Part shown: piece by piece, positions 1 to 8,715 of the stretch
Layout: every line of letters begins with the position of its first letter
Position numbering within the stretch: position 1 is the stretch's first letter
Assembly (NCBI RefSeq): GCF_025628885.1
Contig: NZ_JAOTIF010000015.1
Location: forward strand, 1-64,000
Source of the DNA: Paraflavisolibacter caeni
Lineage (GTDB): Bacteria > Bacteroidota > Bacteroidia > Chitinophagales > Chitinophagaceae
Direction: 5' to 3'
Length of the DNA: 64,000 nucleotides
Notes under the pieces: generated by a model
Told to the model about the DNA's origin: nothing
Databases searched by the model: none
The model's input: only the letters and a program-made list of their open reading frames with translations
Translations under genes and position numbers: made by a program

Positions 1-146
1 AGGGGAGGTAAAATCTCTATAACAGTATACCCTCAGGGGTTACTTAGACCTAAATTGTACGCTCACCCTTTTTCACTGATGGACTCAAAACTACCCAGAC
101 CTTCCCGACTCCTCTCAAAAAATACTGCTTCAAAAAACAAACATAG

Positions 147-285
147 GAGACCTTATAGAGACCTTACAGAGACCTTATAGAGATGTTATAGAGACCTTAT
201 AGAGACCATACTGCAGTGTAACTCCATAGGAACTCCCTGTCTACTCCGTACTAACTCTGTATCTAAGCCATATCTGCTCTACCAG
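147..285. repeat. Degenerate tandem array, 11-bp period
   Basis: Positions 147-212 are six consecutive 11-mers close to GAGACCTTATA. From 220 to 285 a second run of six 11-mers follows, resembling AACTCCnTAnn. Read on the other strand the units become TATAAGGTCTC and TATGGAGTT-like, which resembles the arrays near 8.7 kb and 19.2 kb. The rest of positions 1-424 holds no gene that I can see; three short CCGAAATC-like repeats lie at about 311-340. The period is seen directly; any function is unknown. Confidence 0.8.
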
Positions 286-424
286 CCTGGCACTTGATTA
301 CATCAGCCTCCCGAAATCCGAAATCCCATATCCGAAATCTCAATATCCTCAATATTAACTCCCCACCAAGCTCCCTACGTCCATCTCCCAACTTTGCCAT
401 AACTTAGAGTAAAACGGTTGCTTT

Positions 425-1600
425 ATGTCCAAATCAGTTTATTTAGCTAGTATAGCCCGTACACCAATCGGTAGTTTGAATGGAGCTTTGGCTTCTGTTC
501 CTGCAACCCAATTAGGCGCAATAGTAATCAAGGCTGCTCTAGATAGAGCAGGAGTAGCACCAGAACAGGTGCAGGAAGTTTTTATGGGAAATGTCGTAAG
601 TGCAAATCTGGGGCAGGCCCCCGCCCAACAAGCATCCATCTATGCAGGTATTCCTACAACAGTAAATTGTACAACCATTAATAAGGTTTGCGCCAGCGGC
701 ATGAAAGCTATTACTTTAGGCGCTCAGTCCATATTATGCGGCGACAATGACATTGTAGTGGCGGGAGGCATGGAAAGCATGAGCAATATCCCTTATTACC
801 TGGAAAAAGCCCGCAATGGATACCGGCTTGGGCACGACAAGATCATCGATGGTATCATCCGGGATGGCTTGTGGGACCCGTACAAGGATTACCATATGGG
901 CAATGCAGGCGAATTGTGCAGTACTACTTACAATATTACCCGTCAGGACCAGGACAATTTTGCTAAAGAAAGCTATACCAGGGCGCAAAAGGCATGGCAG
1001 GAATACCTTTTTAAAAAAGAGGTCGTTCCGGTTGAAATACCAGGTAAAGACTCCGTTATAGTGGTCGAAGATGAAGAATACAAAAAGGCCAATTTTGATA
1101 AAATGGGGGCTTTAAAGCCAGCTTTTGCTAAGGAAGGCACCATTACAGCAGCCAATGCTTCCAAAATAAATGACGGCGCTGCTGCTGTTGTATTGGTAAG
1201 TGAAGAGAAATTAAAGGAGTTGGGTTTAAAGCCGCTGGCTCGTATTGTTTCTTTTGCTGATGCGTCTCAGGCGCCTGAATGGTTTACTACCACCCCCGTT
1301 AAAGCCATGCAAAGGGCTTTAGATAAAAGCGGTTTAAAAGTTAATGATATCGACTTTTTCGAGGTAAATGAAGCTTTTAGCTGCGTCGCCATTATAAATG
1401 CCAGGGAACTGAATATCCCTACCGATAAGTTAAATGTATGGGGTGGTGCTGTAGCTCTGGGGCACCCGATTGGATGTAGCGGAGCAAGGATTAGTGTCAC
1501 CTTGACTTCAATTTTACAACATAACAATGCTCGCTATGGAATGGCTGGAATTTGCAATGGGGGAGGAGGGGCCAGTGCCTTGATTCTTGAAAAATTGTAA
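425..1600 (+). CDS. Acetyl-CoA C-acetyltransferase (thiolase)
   Basis: This is a 391-residue thiolase-family enzyme, the usual length for a bacterial acetyl-CoA acetyltransferase. It would condense two acetyl-CoA to acetoacetyl-CoA, or run the reverse cleavage, in the cytoplasm. The nucleophilic cysteine sits in the NKVCASGMKA motif at C89. The other catalytic residues are visible in GHPIGCSGAR (H347) and in the C-terminal ICNGGGGAS motif (C377). NEAF, another thiolase signature, precedes the histidine motif. The gene stands alone, with a repeat-rich spacer upstream and no other beta-oxidation gene beside it. The family assignment is firm. Whether it serves fatty-acid degradation or a biosynthetic route cannot be told from this sequence, so no gene symbol is given. 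Confidence 0.95.
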   Translation: MSKSVYLASIARTPIGSLNGALASVPATQLGAIVIKAALDRAGVAPEQVQEVFMGNVVSANLGQAPAQQASIYAGIPTTVNCTTINKVCASGMKAITLGAQSILCGDNDIVVAGGMESMSNIPYYLEKARNGYRLGHDKIIDGIIRDGLWDPYKDYHMGNAGELCSTTYNITRQDQDNFAKESYTRAQKAWQEYLFKKEVVPVEIPGKDSVIVVEDEEYKKANFDKMGALKPAFAKEGTITAANASKINDGAAAVVLVSEEKLKELGLKPLARIVSFADASQAPEWFTTTPVKAMQRALDKSGLKVNDIDFFEVNEAFSCVAIINARELNIPTDKLNVWGGAVALGHPIGCSGARISVTLTSILQHNNARYGMAGICNGGGGASALILEKL

Positions 1601-1633
1601 GCATATTACAAGAATAGAGGTTCGTCATTGCCT

Positions 1634-1750
1634 TTACTTCGTTCCGTTGTATTTGATTCTGAATATCATAATAGTAATATTGACCAGCACGGAAAAGGAA
1701 TTAGTGGCAATAATACCTGCTATGATGCCTACAATCTGGGTATGATTCAT
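1634..1750 (-). pseudogene. Possible SemiSWEET-type sugar transporter remnant
   Basis: The minus strand has an ATG-initiated reading frame of 38 codons. It begins MNHTQIVGIIAGI, which looks like the first membrane helix of a SemiSWEET/PQ-loop protein, and runs straight into TNSFSVLVNITIMIFRIKYN, which looks like the last helix. Intact SemiSWEETs are about 85-90 residues, so roughly 45-50 residues, including the PQ motif and the middle helix, would be missing. I infer an internally deleted pseudogene. It could instead be a genuine very small membrane protein or a chance match. The resemblance comes from memory of the family, not from an alignment. Confidence 0.35.
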
Positions 1751-1823
1751 CTTTTTCTCATATAAATTATTGAGCCAGATTAAATGAATTTAGTTTGTAT
1801 TAGGTTTTATCGACCTGCTCCTC

Positions 1824-1831
1824 TAATTTTG
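1824..1831 (+). promoter_or_regulatory. Candidate -7 element of pdhB
   Basis: TAATTTTG matches the Bacteroidota -7 consensus TAnnTTTG exactly, 26 bases before the pdhB start. A TTTG lies at 1794-1797, somewhat farther upstream than the usual -33 spacing. Confidence 0.4.
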
Positions 1832-1857
1832 CAGCCGCTTATTTTAAACTTTCCTGC

Positions 1858-2844
1858 ATGAGATTAATTCCATTTCGTGAAGCCTTACGTGAAGCAATGA
1901 GTGAAGAAATGCGTCGTGATGACCGCGTTTTTCTGATGGGAGAAGAAGTTGCTGAATATAATGGTGCCTATAAGGTAAGCCAGGGTATGCTGGCTGAATT
2001 TGGCCCCCGCCGGATTTTAGATACACCGATTTCAGAACTAGGATTTACTGCCATTGGTGTTGGCGCAGCACAAAAAGGCCTGCGTCCAATTGTGGAGTTT
2101 ATGACCTGGAACTTCGCAGTTCTGGCATTAGACCAGATCTTGAACACTGCCTCAAAAATGCTGGCAATGAGCGGTGGACAGATTTCCTGCCCTATCGTTT
2201 TCCGTGGAGGTAATGCCTCTGCTGGTCAGTTAGGAGCCCAACACTCTACAGCGTTTGAAGGATTGTATGCCAACATACCTGGTATTAAAGTGGTTTCGCC
2301 CAGCAATGGTTATGACGCAAAGGGCTTGCTGAAACAGGCTATCCGTTACGAGGAAGATCCGGTGATGTTCATGGAAAGTGAATTGATGTATGGCGAGAAA
2401 AGCGAGATTCCCGATGAGGAATATTACATCGAACTTGGAAAAGCTGATATTAAAAGGCAAGGTCGCGATGTTACGATCGTTGCTTTCAATAAAATGATGA
2501 AAGTTGCACTCGGTGCGGCTGCTGAATTGGAAAAAGAAGGTGTGAGCGCAGAAGTGATTGACCTGCGTACAATTCGTCCTCTTGATTGGATGACCATCTT
2601 AGAAAGCGTGAAGAAGACAAACCGCCTTGTGATCATCGACGAAGAATGGCCGTTCGCTTCTGTTTCATCAGAAATCGCTTATCGCATTCAAAAGGAAGGC
2701 TTCGATTATTTAGATGCTCCGATCCGCCGTATCACTGCGGCTGATGCCCCTCTTCACTATGCGCCTAATTTGGTGGCAGCAGCATTACCCGATGTACCAC
2801 GCACAGTAAAGCTGGTGAAGGAAGTAATGTACATGAAAAAGTAA
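1858..2844 (+). CDS. pdhB: Pyruvate dehydrogenase E1 component, beta subunit
   Basis: This 328-residue protein has the usual length and layout of the E1-beta subunit of 2-oxo acid dehydrogenases. The N-terminal pyrimidine-binding half includes GEEVAEYNGAYKVSQGM and the ISELGFTAIGVGAA segment. The C-terminal transketolase-like half includes VIDLRTIRPLDW. With E1-alpha and thiamine diphosphate it would decarboxylate pyruvate and pass the acetyl group to lipoylated E2. No E1-alpha or E2 gene lies next to it, so the complex is encoded at scattered loci. A strong terminator follows 41 bases after the stop, so it looks monocistronic. The branched-chain 2-oxo acid dehydrogenase beta subunit is the main alternative, but the pyruvate type fits better. 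Confidence 0.92.
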   Translation: MRLIPFREALREAMSEEMRRDDRVFLMGEEVAEYNGAYKVSQGMLAEFGPRRILDTPISELGFTAIGVGAAQKGLRPIVEFMTWNFAVLALDQILNTASKMLAMSGGQISCPIVFRGGNASAGQLGAQHSTAFEGLYANIPGIKVVSPSNGYDAKGLLKQAIRYEEDPVMFMESELMYGEKSEIPDEEYYIELGKADIKRQGRDVTIVAFNKMMKVALGAAAELEKEGVSAEVIDLRTIRPLDWMTILESVKKTNRLVIIDEEWPFASVSSEIAYRIQKEGFDYLDAPIRRITAADAPLHYAPNLVAAALPDVPRTVKLVKEVMYMKK

Positions 2845-2885
2845 GTAAAAACTCTTATCTTAGTTTTCTGATTTTAGTAATAAAA

Positions 2886-2926
2886 GAAAGAGGTCGCGTT
2901 TAAAAAACGTGACCTCTTTCTTTTTT
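2886..2926 (+). terminator. Rho-independent terminator after pdhB
   Basis: A long stem (GAAAGAGGTC pairing with GACCTCTTTC, extended by CGTT/AACG) closes on a short A-rich loop and is followed by a run of T. Confidence 0.85.
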
Positions 2927-3272
2927 ACGTATAAAAAAAAATTATTTTGGATAAAAGCTTTGAAATTCCATTTTTCATTTGCATCTTTGACTTGGTTTTT
3001 CATAGGATATTGGATTTTACACGAGGCTGGATTTCTATCCGGCCTTTATTTTTTCTAACAGGTACCAAAGAAGAAGACTTTACTTCCTTATTTAAGAAAT
3101 TTACTTTCAACTCCATTGTCATTTATCTTGATGCAAAAAGGCATTCCTCCTGTTTAATCATCATAATTTTAATCCCAGGGTAATTTTGTAAATTGTTATA
3201 CTGTCTGGATAAACATTCAGGTAATTAAATGCAATTCTGGTAGAAGGTAAAGAAACAGGAGATAGGAGCCTC
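2927..3272. other. Intergenic stretch without a supported gene
   Basis: AT-rich spacer between the pdhB terminator and the transglutaminase-like gene. The only frame of note starts at a TTG at 2947 (78 codons). It has no recognisable domain, so I do not call it a gene. Confidence 0.6.
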
Positions 3273-4295
3273 ATGAGAATGCTGGTGTGCATATTATTGG
3301 TATTCTTTACAAACTTGTCTTTTGCTCAAAGGCAGCGTACGGACTTTTCAGCTATTGATTACCGGGTTCTTTCTATTGATGCATTAACTCCCGATACTTT
3401 GGCTCTGAAGCTGGTAGCTCCTTATTCAAAGGATTTGGAAAAAGTAAGGGCTATATTTCGTTGGATTACTGAAAACATTGCTTACAAAACCAACCCTCGT
3501 TTTAAAAGGGTTTTTCCGGTAAAAAATGATGTTTATGATTTTAGTGAAGATACTGGCGCACTGAAATCTTTGGAGATGCGGGTAGCTGAGAATGTGCTTC
3601 GGAAAAGGGAAGCGGTCTGTGATGGTTATTCCCGGCTTTTCAAAGCCCTTTGTGACATAGTAGGTATCCGTTCCGAAATAATCATTGGCTTTGCAAGAGG
3701 GGATAACAGAGGAGGGATGAAGTTCCGTTCAAATCACACCTGGAATGCAGTTTATTTCGATAGCTCATGGCATTTACTGGACGTTACATGGGCTAGTGGA
3801 TTTATAAGCTTTAGTGGTGACTATATAAAACACTTTGATGAGAGCTATTTTTTAACGTCGCCTGCTCAATTCATTCAGGATCATTTTCCTGAAGATTTGA
3901 AATGGACACTGCTGCCTGAACCTCCAACCTTAAGAGAATTTAATCATTCGCCTTTTAAACCGTCTGCATTCATCAAACATAATATCTTATCATACAAACC
4001 TTCCAATGGGATCATAGAAGCTTCAATTGGTGAAAAGCTCGAATTTGAAATAGAGACAGATGATCCAAAGGGCGACTTGGTTGTTGCTTCTGGAAATCTA
4101 TCTGACCCCACCCTTATTTCAGCCCTTTGGCTTTTTGCTAAACCTGGTACATTGAAAACAGGTAACAAGTTAAGTTACACTTATACCGTTGAGAATGATG
4201 CAGATCAATGGTTACACATCATTTACAAGGGTGACGTGATCATGCGTTATAAATTACAGGTAAAAAAAGAAACAGCCGCAAATAGGGTCAGGTAA
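3273..4295 (+). CDS. Exported transglutaminase-like protein
   Basis: The first 18 or so residues form a signal peptide ending in SFA before QRQ, so the protein is probably exported to the periplasm. Residues about 55-175 form a transglutaminase-like (papain-fold) core. The triad is visible: C116 in AVCDGYS, H155 in NHTWNAV and D170 in HLLDVTW. The C-terminal 150 residues look like a beta-rich extension with no motif I recognise. Proteins of this family may cross-link, deamidate or cleave peptide bonds, and the substrate cannot be inferred. The gene stands alone: the next gene has its own promoter. The ATG at 3273 is the first start in frame and gives a good signal peptide. Confidence 0.8.
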   Translation: MRMLVCILLVFFTNLSFAQRQRTDFSAIDYRVLSIDALTPDTLALKLVAPYSKDLEKVRAIFRWITENIAYKTNPRFKRVFPVKNDVYDFSEDTGALKSLEMRVAENVLRKREAVCDGYSRLFKALCDIVGIRSEIIIGFARGDNRGGMKFRSNHTWNAVYFDSSWHLLDVTWASGFISFSGDYIKHFDESYFLTSPAQFIQDHFPEDLKWTLLPEPPTLREFNHSPFKPSAFIKHNILSYKPSNGIIEASIGEKLEFEIETDDPKGDLVVASGNLSDPTLISALWLFAKPGTLKTGNKLSYTYTVENDADQWLHIIYKGDVIMRYKLQVKKETAANRVR

Positions 4296-4460
4296 CCTGG
4301 AGGTATCGTTATGAATAAATCAGTTAACAGGTAATTGAGATGGCAAAGTTCTTATGCCATGTAATTAATTAATATGAATTACAGTAGTGGCAATGATGGT
4401 AGACATGGAGGAAATAGGTGATAGCCCTTCTCTAATATAATTTAACTAGAATTTGAGCGT

Positions 4461-4468
4461 TATATTTG
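4461..4468 (+). promoter_or_regulatory. Candidate -7 element before the 4517 gene
   Basis: TATATTTG matches TAnnTTTG exactly. TTTAAC begins at 4441, about 17 bases upstream, as a weak -33 element. The start codon is 49 bases downstream. Confidence 0.5.
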
Positions 4469-4516
4469 AGCGCGGTCAAGGTCACGCAATGACTTAAACA
4501 ACCGGCATTTCTCTTC

Positions 4517-5017
4517 ATGAATGAACAAGTGTTTTTACAAACAATCAATGAAAAGGCAAAAGATTACGGCATCAATCCTTTGTTATTAATTTCTGGCATG
4601 GAAGGAATTTATACTTTCCGGAATGTAGAAGTAAACGAAATTAATTACGAGTTTCTGGATAGTCTTATACTTACCATTTTTGCTTTACGAATTGGCGACA
4701 GGTTCCATTCCATCGCAGAGAAGAATTTAAGTAGCAATAATTACCAAATTATGCAGGCTGCCGCCCATGAACTGAAGCCTCTAAGTTATGAAGAAATAGC
4801 TCATTCTGATAATCCATATCTTCAGTCATTTGCGCGGTTGGTAGCAGGGAAAAGTGTTGTCAGGCAATACCACCAGAAAGCTCTTGAAGCGGCTGCTGTA
4901 GAAGTGAAGAATGCTCAAATGGTATTTAGCAATGAAAGTATTGGATCTATTATGTTGCAACTGTGTAAGAATGATCTGCAAAGTAGCCTGGATCTTGATT
5001 CGTTTTTCGGACAGTAA
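4517..5017 (+). CDS. Conserved-looking hypothetical protein, 166 aa
   Basis: I do not recognise this protein. It is a soluble, mostly helical 166-residue chain without a signal peptide or membrane segment and with only one cysteine, near the C-terminus (LQLCKND). A perfect Bacteroidota -7 element lies 49 bases before the ATG, and a bidirectional terminator follows the stop, so it is very probably a real single-gene transcript. Nothing in the flanking genes (a transglutaminase-like exported protein and htpG) suggests a role. Confidence 0.7.
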   Translation: MNEQVFLQTINEKAKDYGINPLLLISGMEGIYTFRNVEVNEINYEFLDSLILTIFALRIGDRFHSIAEKNLSSNNYQIMQAAAHELKPLSYEEIAHSDNPYLQSFARLVAGKSVVRQYHQKALEAAAVEVKNAQMVFSNESIGSIMLQLCKNDLQSSLDLDSFFGQ

Positions 5018-5072
5018 TGGAGAAAGTAGATTTAAGCATTTAACTATAGGGAATACCTAGATATTTCATTTA

Positions 5073-5116
5073 ATAAAAAAGCCCGAAGGTGATATTTACT
5101 TCGGGCTTCATTTTTA
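5073..5116. terminator. Bidirectional terminator between the 4517 gene and htpG
   Basis: GCCCGAAG at 5081-5088 pairs with CTTCGGGC at 5099-5106. The stem has a run of A before it and a run of T after it, so it can end both convergent transcripts. Confidence 0.85.
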
Positions 5117-5130
5117 TAGTTCTAAATCTA

Positions 5131-7020
5131 TTAAATCATCTGAACACTCCTGTTTACAAAGTTGGTCAGGTCTGCACCTGTAAGCATACCTTGAGAAAGT
5201 AATGCCAGGTCATAAGCCTGGCGGGCAAGCTGCACCTGTTGTTCTTCACCTTCAGTTTTGAGAATGCGGTCAATCAATTTATGATTACCATTGATGGCTA
5301 CTTTATAGCTGTCAGGAAGTGAGCCATAGAAGCCCATTCCTCCGCCACCTAAGCGTGCCATATCTTTCATGCGGCGCATCCATTCTTCCATAGTTACAGT
5401 TACCGGCATTGCATCGGGATTCAGGGCTTCAATTTCCACTTTCATCTCCGGCTTGTTGATGGCCATTTCAAATATCGTCTTCAGCTTGCCTGTTTCTTCT
5501 TCCGTTAATACGTGCGACAGATTTTCATCTTTCTCTATGAGCTTTTCTACAACATCAGCATCTACCCGTTTCCATGAGGTCTTTTCCTGCTTCATTTCGA
5601 GGTGATGGATAAAGTGATTGTCAATAGGCGAGTTCATGACCAAAACATCATACTCTTTCTTGTGTGCGGCTTGTATATAGCTATCCTGCTTCGCTGCATC
5701 TATGGTGTACAGGTAAACAAGATTGCCCTCTTTATTGGTTTGCAAAGGAGCTACTTTCTCCTTGTACTCTTCCAAAGTAAAGTGCTCACCTTTTGTATTC
5801 GTTAAAAGAGCGAATTCCTTAGCCTTATCATAGAACTTTTCATCACTGATCATTCCGTATTTAACAAAGAGTCCTATGTCATTCCACTTTTCTTCATAGG
5901 CTTTGCGGTCTTTCTTAAAGTGCTCGGACAATTTATCTGCCACCTTGCGAGTGATGTAGCTATTGATCTTTTTAACATTGCTATCGGCCTGTAAAAAGCT
6001 ACGGCTAACATTCAAAGGAATGTCCGGAGAGTCGATAACACCATGTAACAACATCAAAAACTCTGGAACGATATCCTTTACCTCATCGGTAATAAATACC
6101 TGGCGGGAGAAGAGTTTAATTTTGTTGCGTTGAGGATCGAAGTCGTTCTTTACCTTGGGGAAATAAAGAACCCCGGTCAGGTTGAATGGATAGTCCACAT
6201 TCAGATGGATCCAAAAAAGAGGATCTTCTGAGAAAGGATACAGTTGTTTGTAGAACTCCAGGTAATCTTCATCTTTTAATTCAGAAGGAGACTTGGTCCA
6301 AATTGGAGTGGTATTGTTGATGATATTGTCAACTTCAACCGATTTGTACTTTGGTTTGCCATCAGCATCCTCGCCATCTGGCTCCTGCTCTGTTTTTGTA
6401 CCAAATTTGATGGGTACAGGCAAAAAGCGTCCGTACTTTTCTAAAATCTCCTGGAGTTTATATTTCTGAAGGAACTCTTCGTTTTCCTGGTTAATATACA
6501 GAATAACATCAGTACCTCTATGGGTACGGGAGCCTTCTGTTATTTCAAATTCAGTGCTTCCGTCACAAACCCATTTGGCAGGTTCTGATCCTTCCTGGAA
6601 AGAAAGTGTTTGAATTTCCACTTTGTCTGACACCATGAAAGCCGAGTAAAAACCAAGACCAAATTTGCCAATAATCTCATTAGCGTCTTTGGCTTCCTTG
6701 AACTTCTCCATGAACTCTGTAGCACCGGAGAAAGCTATTTGGTTGATGTACTTTTTAATTTCTTCAGCGGTCATTCCAATACCATTATCTGAAATGGTGA
6801 TGGTTTTAGCCTCTTCATTTAAAGAAACTTCCACTTTCAGATCACCCAAGTCACCAGTGTAATGGCTTAAAGCTGCCAGACGCTTTATTTTTTGGGTGGC
6901 ATCTACTGCATTGGAGACTAATTCGCGAAGAAAAATCTCATGGTCTGAGTAGAGGAATTTTTTGATAATTGGGAAAATATTCTCTGTATGGATCGAAATC
7001 GTTCCTTTTTCTTGTACCAT
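5131..7020 (-). CDS. htpG: Molecular chaperone HtpG (Hsp90)
   Basis: This is a full-length 629-residue bacterial Hsp90, an ATP-driven cytoplasmic chaperone dimer. The N-terminal GHKL ATPase domain shows FLRELVSNAVDA with E33 and N37, the ISDNGIGM motif (D78, G80, G82) and GKFGLGFYSAF at 118-128. The middle domain includes the LNVSRSFLQAD segment with the arginine that contacts ATP. The C-terminal dimerisation domain follows, without the eukaryotic MEEVD tail. Transcription would end at the shared terminator at 5073-5116. The gene is unlinked to other heat-shock genes here, and I saw no clear CIRCE-like inverted repeat in front of it. Confidence 0.97.
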   Translation of the reverse strand: MVQEKGTISIHTENIFPIIKKFLYSDHEIFLRELVSNAVDATQKIKRLAALSHYTGDLGDLKVEVSLNEEAKTITISDNGIGMTAEEIKKYINQIAFSGATEFMEKFKEAKDANEIIGKFGLGFYSAFMVSDKVEIQTLSFQEGSEPAKWVCDGSTEFEITEGSRTHRGTDVILYINQENEEFLQKYKLQEILEKYGRFLPVPIKFGTKTEQEPDGEDADGKPKYKSVEVDNIINNTTPIWTKSPSELKDEDYLEFYKQLYPFSEDPLFWIHLNVDYPFNLTGVLYFPKVKNDFDPQRNKIKLFSRQVFITDEVKDIVPEFLMLLHGVIDSPDIPLNVSRSFLQADSNVKKINSYITRKVADKLSEHFKKDRKAYEEKWNDIGLFVKYGMISDEKFYDKAKEFALLTNTKGEHFTLEEYKEKVAPLQTNKEGNLVYLYTIDAAKQDSYIQAAHKKEYDVLVMNSPIDNHFIHHLEMKQEKTSWKRVDADVVEKLIEKDENLSHVLTEEETGKLKTIFEMAINKPEMKVEIEALNPDAMPVTVTMEEWMRRMKDMARLGGGGMGFYGSLPDSYKVAINGNHKLIDRILKTEGEEQQVQLARQAYDLALLSQGMLTGADLTNFVNRSVQMI

Positions 7021-7238
7021 ATTGTAAAAAGTTAATTGGTTTTGCTTTAGAAGCCTTACCTATCAAGGCTTGTTCCAAAAGAGGGCTGCTTGTCAAATTG
7101 GCAGGAGAGGACAAGATAAAGAATTGAAATAGGGAATGAATAATAAACCAGACTTTGAAAATGAGTAATCTCCTTTGATTAAAATCATTGTTAAAGCAAT
7201 TTTCTTTTGTCAAATTGCAAACAACAAATTCAGAAATC

Positions 7239-7832
7239 ATGAAAGAGTTCTGGAACGAACGATTTGCTTCCCAAACAATAGATTATGATATTGAACCAAA
7301 CAGGTTCTTTAAACGTTTCATCAACACTACTAAACCTGGTAGTATTTTATTGCCGGCCGAAAGTGATGGCAGGAATGCGATTTATGCAGCTTCCAAAGGC
7401 TGGCAGGTTGATGCATTTGGTTCCAGTGAGCTTATTAAAGCAAAGGTTTTGCAAGAGGCAGCCGAAAGGGGTGTTCAAATTAACTACGAGGTACTTGACT
7501 TGAAAAAGTTTAAGGCAGTCAAACAATACGATGCGGTTGGCTTGTTTTACGTAAACCTTCCGGAGCGGATCAGAATGGGGTTTCATAAGGAAATTTGCAA
7601 GTGCCTGAAATCGGGTGGCATTCTCGTATTGGAAGCTTTTGCCAAAGATCAACTCAATTTTGCTACGGGAGGGCCAAAGGATAACGCAATACTTTATGAT
7701 GCTCCAGGCATCTGTAATGATTTTCAACATTTGTATTTATTACATATCCGTGAGAAAGAGACTGTTATCAATGAGGGAGCATTTTATCAAGGGAGGGGGG
7801 CTGTGTTGAGGTTCGTAGGTCAAAAACTTTAG
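7239..7832 (+). CDS. Class I SAM-dependent methyltransferase-like protein
   Basis: The 197-residue protein starting at the ATG at 7239 opens with WNERFA, as TehB/thiopurine-type methyltransferases do. An earlier in-frame ATG at 7188 adds 17 residues unlike the family, so I prefer 7239. The SAM-binding motif I is degenerate: LLPAESDGRNAIYAA stands where the family has LDLGCGxGRNAxxLA, so the glycine-rich loop is only partly kept. Motif IV and the later GGILVLEAF segment are present. The fold is convincing, but SAM binding needs checking. The substrate is unknown. A terminator at 7867-7905 ends the transcript before the thioredoxin gene. Confidence 0.75.
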   Translation: MKEFWNERFASQTIDYDIEPNRFFKRFINTTKPGSILLPAESDGRNAIYAASKGWQVDAFGSSELIKAKVLQEAAERGVQINYEVLDLKKFKAVKQYDAVGLFYVNLPERIRMGFHKEICKCLKSGGILVLEAFAKDQLNFATGGPKDNAILYDAPGICNDFQHLYLLHIREKETVINEGAFYQGRGAVLRFVGQKL

Positions 7833-7866
7833 TTATGGCATCATTTCCTGAATTTATTACTACCGT

Positions 7867-7905
7867 AAAGCCATTTAAACACCCTTTAAATGGCTTTTGC
7901 TTTTC
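7867..7905 (+). terminator. Terminator after the methyltransferase gene
   Basis: AAAGCCATTTAAA at 7867-7879 pairs with TTTAAATGGCTTT at 7885-7897 around a 5-base loop, followed by a T-rich stretch. Confidence 0.75.
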
Positions 7906-7932
7906 TGGCATATTCTTCGTGAAGTAACCATT

Positions 7933-8307
7933 ATGGCAACAATTAATATGACCGCCCAGGAATTCAAGGATCAAATATTTGATTATGAGCAGGCAAGTGA
8001 ATGGGAGTATAAGGGACAGCTACCTGCTATCATTGATTTTTATGCAGATTGGTGTGGACCTTGCAGGAGTGTTGCTCCTGTATTGGATGAACTGGCAACT
8101 GAGTATAATGGCAAGTTGATGATCTATAAAATTGATACTGACAAAGAATCTGAATTATCTCAATTATTCGGAATACAAAGTATTCCTACCTTTTTATTTA
8201 TTCCTGTTCAAGGCACTCCAATGATACAGAAGGGTGCTATTCCTAAAAATGCATTCAAGAAGATTATTGAAGAACGTTTGCTCCAAGGTGCAACCAAAGA
8301 AGAATAA
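7933..8307 (+). CDS. Thioredoxin-family protein
   Basis: A 124-residue cytoplasmic thioredoxin-fold protein with the WCGPCRS active site in the usual context, IDFYADWCGPC. The cis-proline loop is visible as GIQSIPTF. An in-frame ATG at 7897 would place the start inside the preceding terminator, so the ATG at 7933 is chosen. It carries about 15 more N-terminal residues than a minimal thioredoxin such as the one at 9462, and the loop before the active site is slightly longer. It would act as a general protein disulfide reductase. It is followed by 700 bases of repeat-bearing spacer and appears to be transcribed alone. Confidence 0.9.
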   Translation: MATINMTAQEFKDQIFDYEQASEWEYKGQLPAIIDFYADWCGPCRSVAPVLDELATEYNGKLMIYKIDTDKESELSQLFGIQSIPTFLFIPVQGTPMIQKGAIPKNAFKKIIEERLLQGATKEE

Positions 8308-8486
8308 TGTTGATCTGGAGATTGGGAGAATAGGATGTTTGTATGCAGGAATAGTCAGGTAGATGGATTGGGGTACCGGTATTCTGAGGAATTCATAAAA
8401 GGGTGAAAAGGAATCAGGTATCTGTAAATGAAGGGAATGTTGGATATTGGGATATTAGGGTATTGGTTGGGCGATAAATGGTTTTC

Positions 8487-8540
8487 TAGGCTCAAGTACG
8501 GCTAAGATACGGCTAATGTACGGCTCAAGTACGGCTCAAG
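8487..8540. repeat. 11-bp tandem array, TACGGCTCAAG type
   Basis: Five units: one 10-mer TAGGCTCAAG followed by four exact 11-mers TACGGCTAAGA, TACGGCTAATG, TACGGCTCAAG and TACGGCTCAAG. It lies in the 8308-9016 spacer, which holds no supported gene. Confidence 0.85.
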
Positions 8541-8574
8541 GGTTAGGGGAGCAGGGAGGGGGTGAAATCTGTTT

Positions 8575-8651
8575 CGTGCACTAAGTATACTTGAAGTATG
8601 CTTGAAGTGTGCTTGATCTATACACCAAACCTACTCCAGCTATGTAAAAGA
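8575..8651. repeat. 11-bp tandem array, TATGCTTGAAG type
   Basis: Seven consecutive 11-mers. The best preserved are TATACTTGAAG (8586), TATGCTTGAAG (8597) and TGTGCTTGATC (8608); the outer units are more decayed but keep the period. Confidence 0.75.
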
Positions 8652-8715
8652 GAGTAGATTAGGGGGGATTTGGGATGCTGAGGTAATTAAATACCAGACT
8701 GATAGCGCAGAAACT

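Noticed and set aside
147-285. CRISPR array as an explanation for the 11-bp repeats
   Set aside because: Units are contiguous with no spacers, far too short and degenerate, and no cas genes are present.
2947-3183. 78-codon frame starting at TTG after the pdhB terminator
   Set aside because: No recognisable domain, poor start codon, composition like the AT-rich spacer around it and no promoter element.
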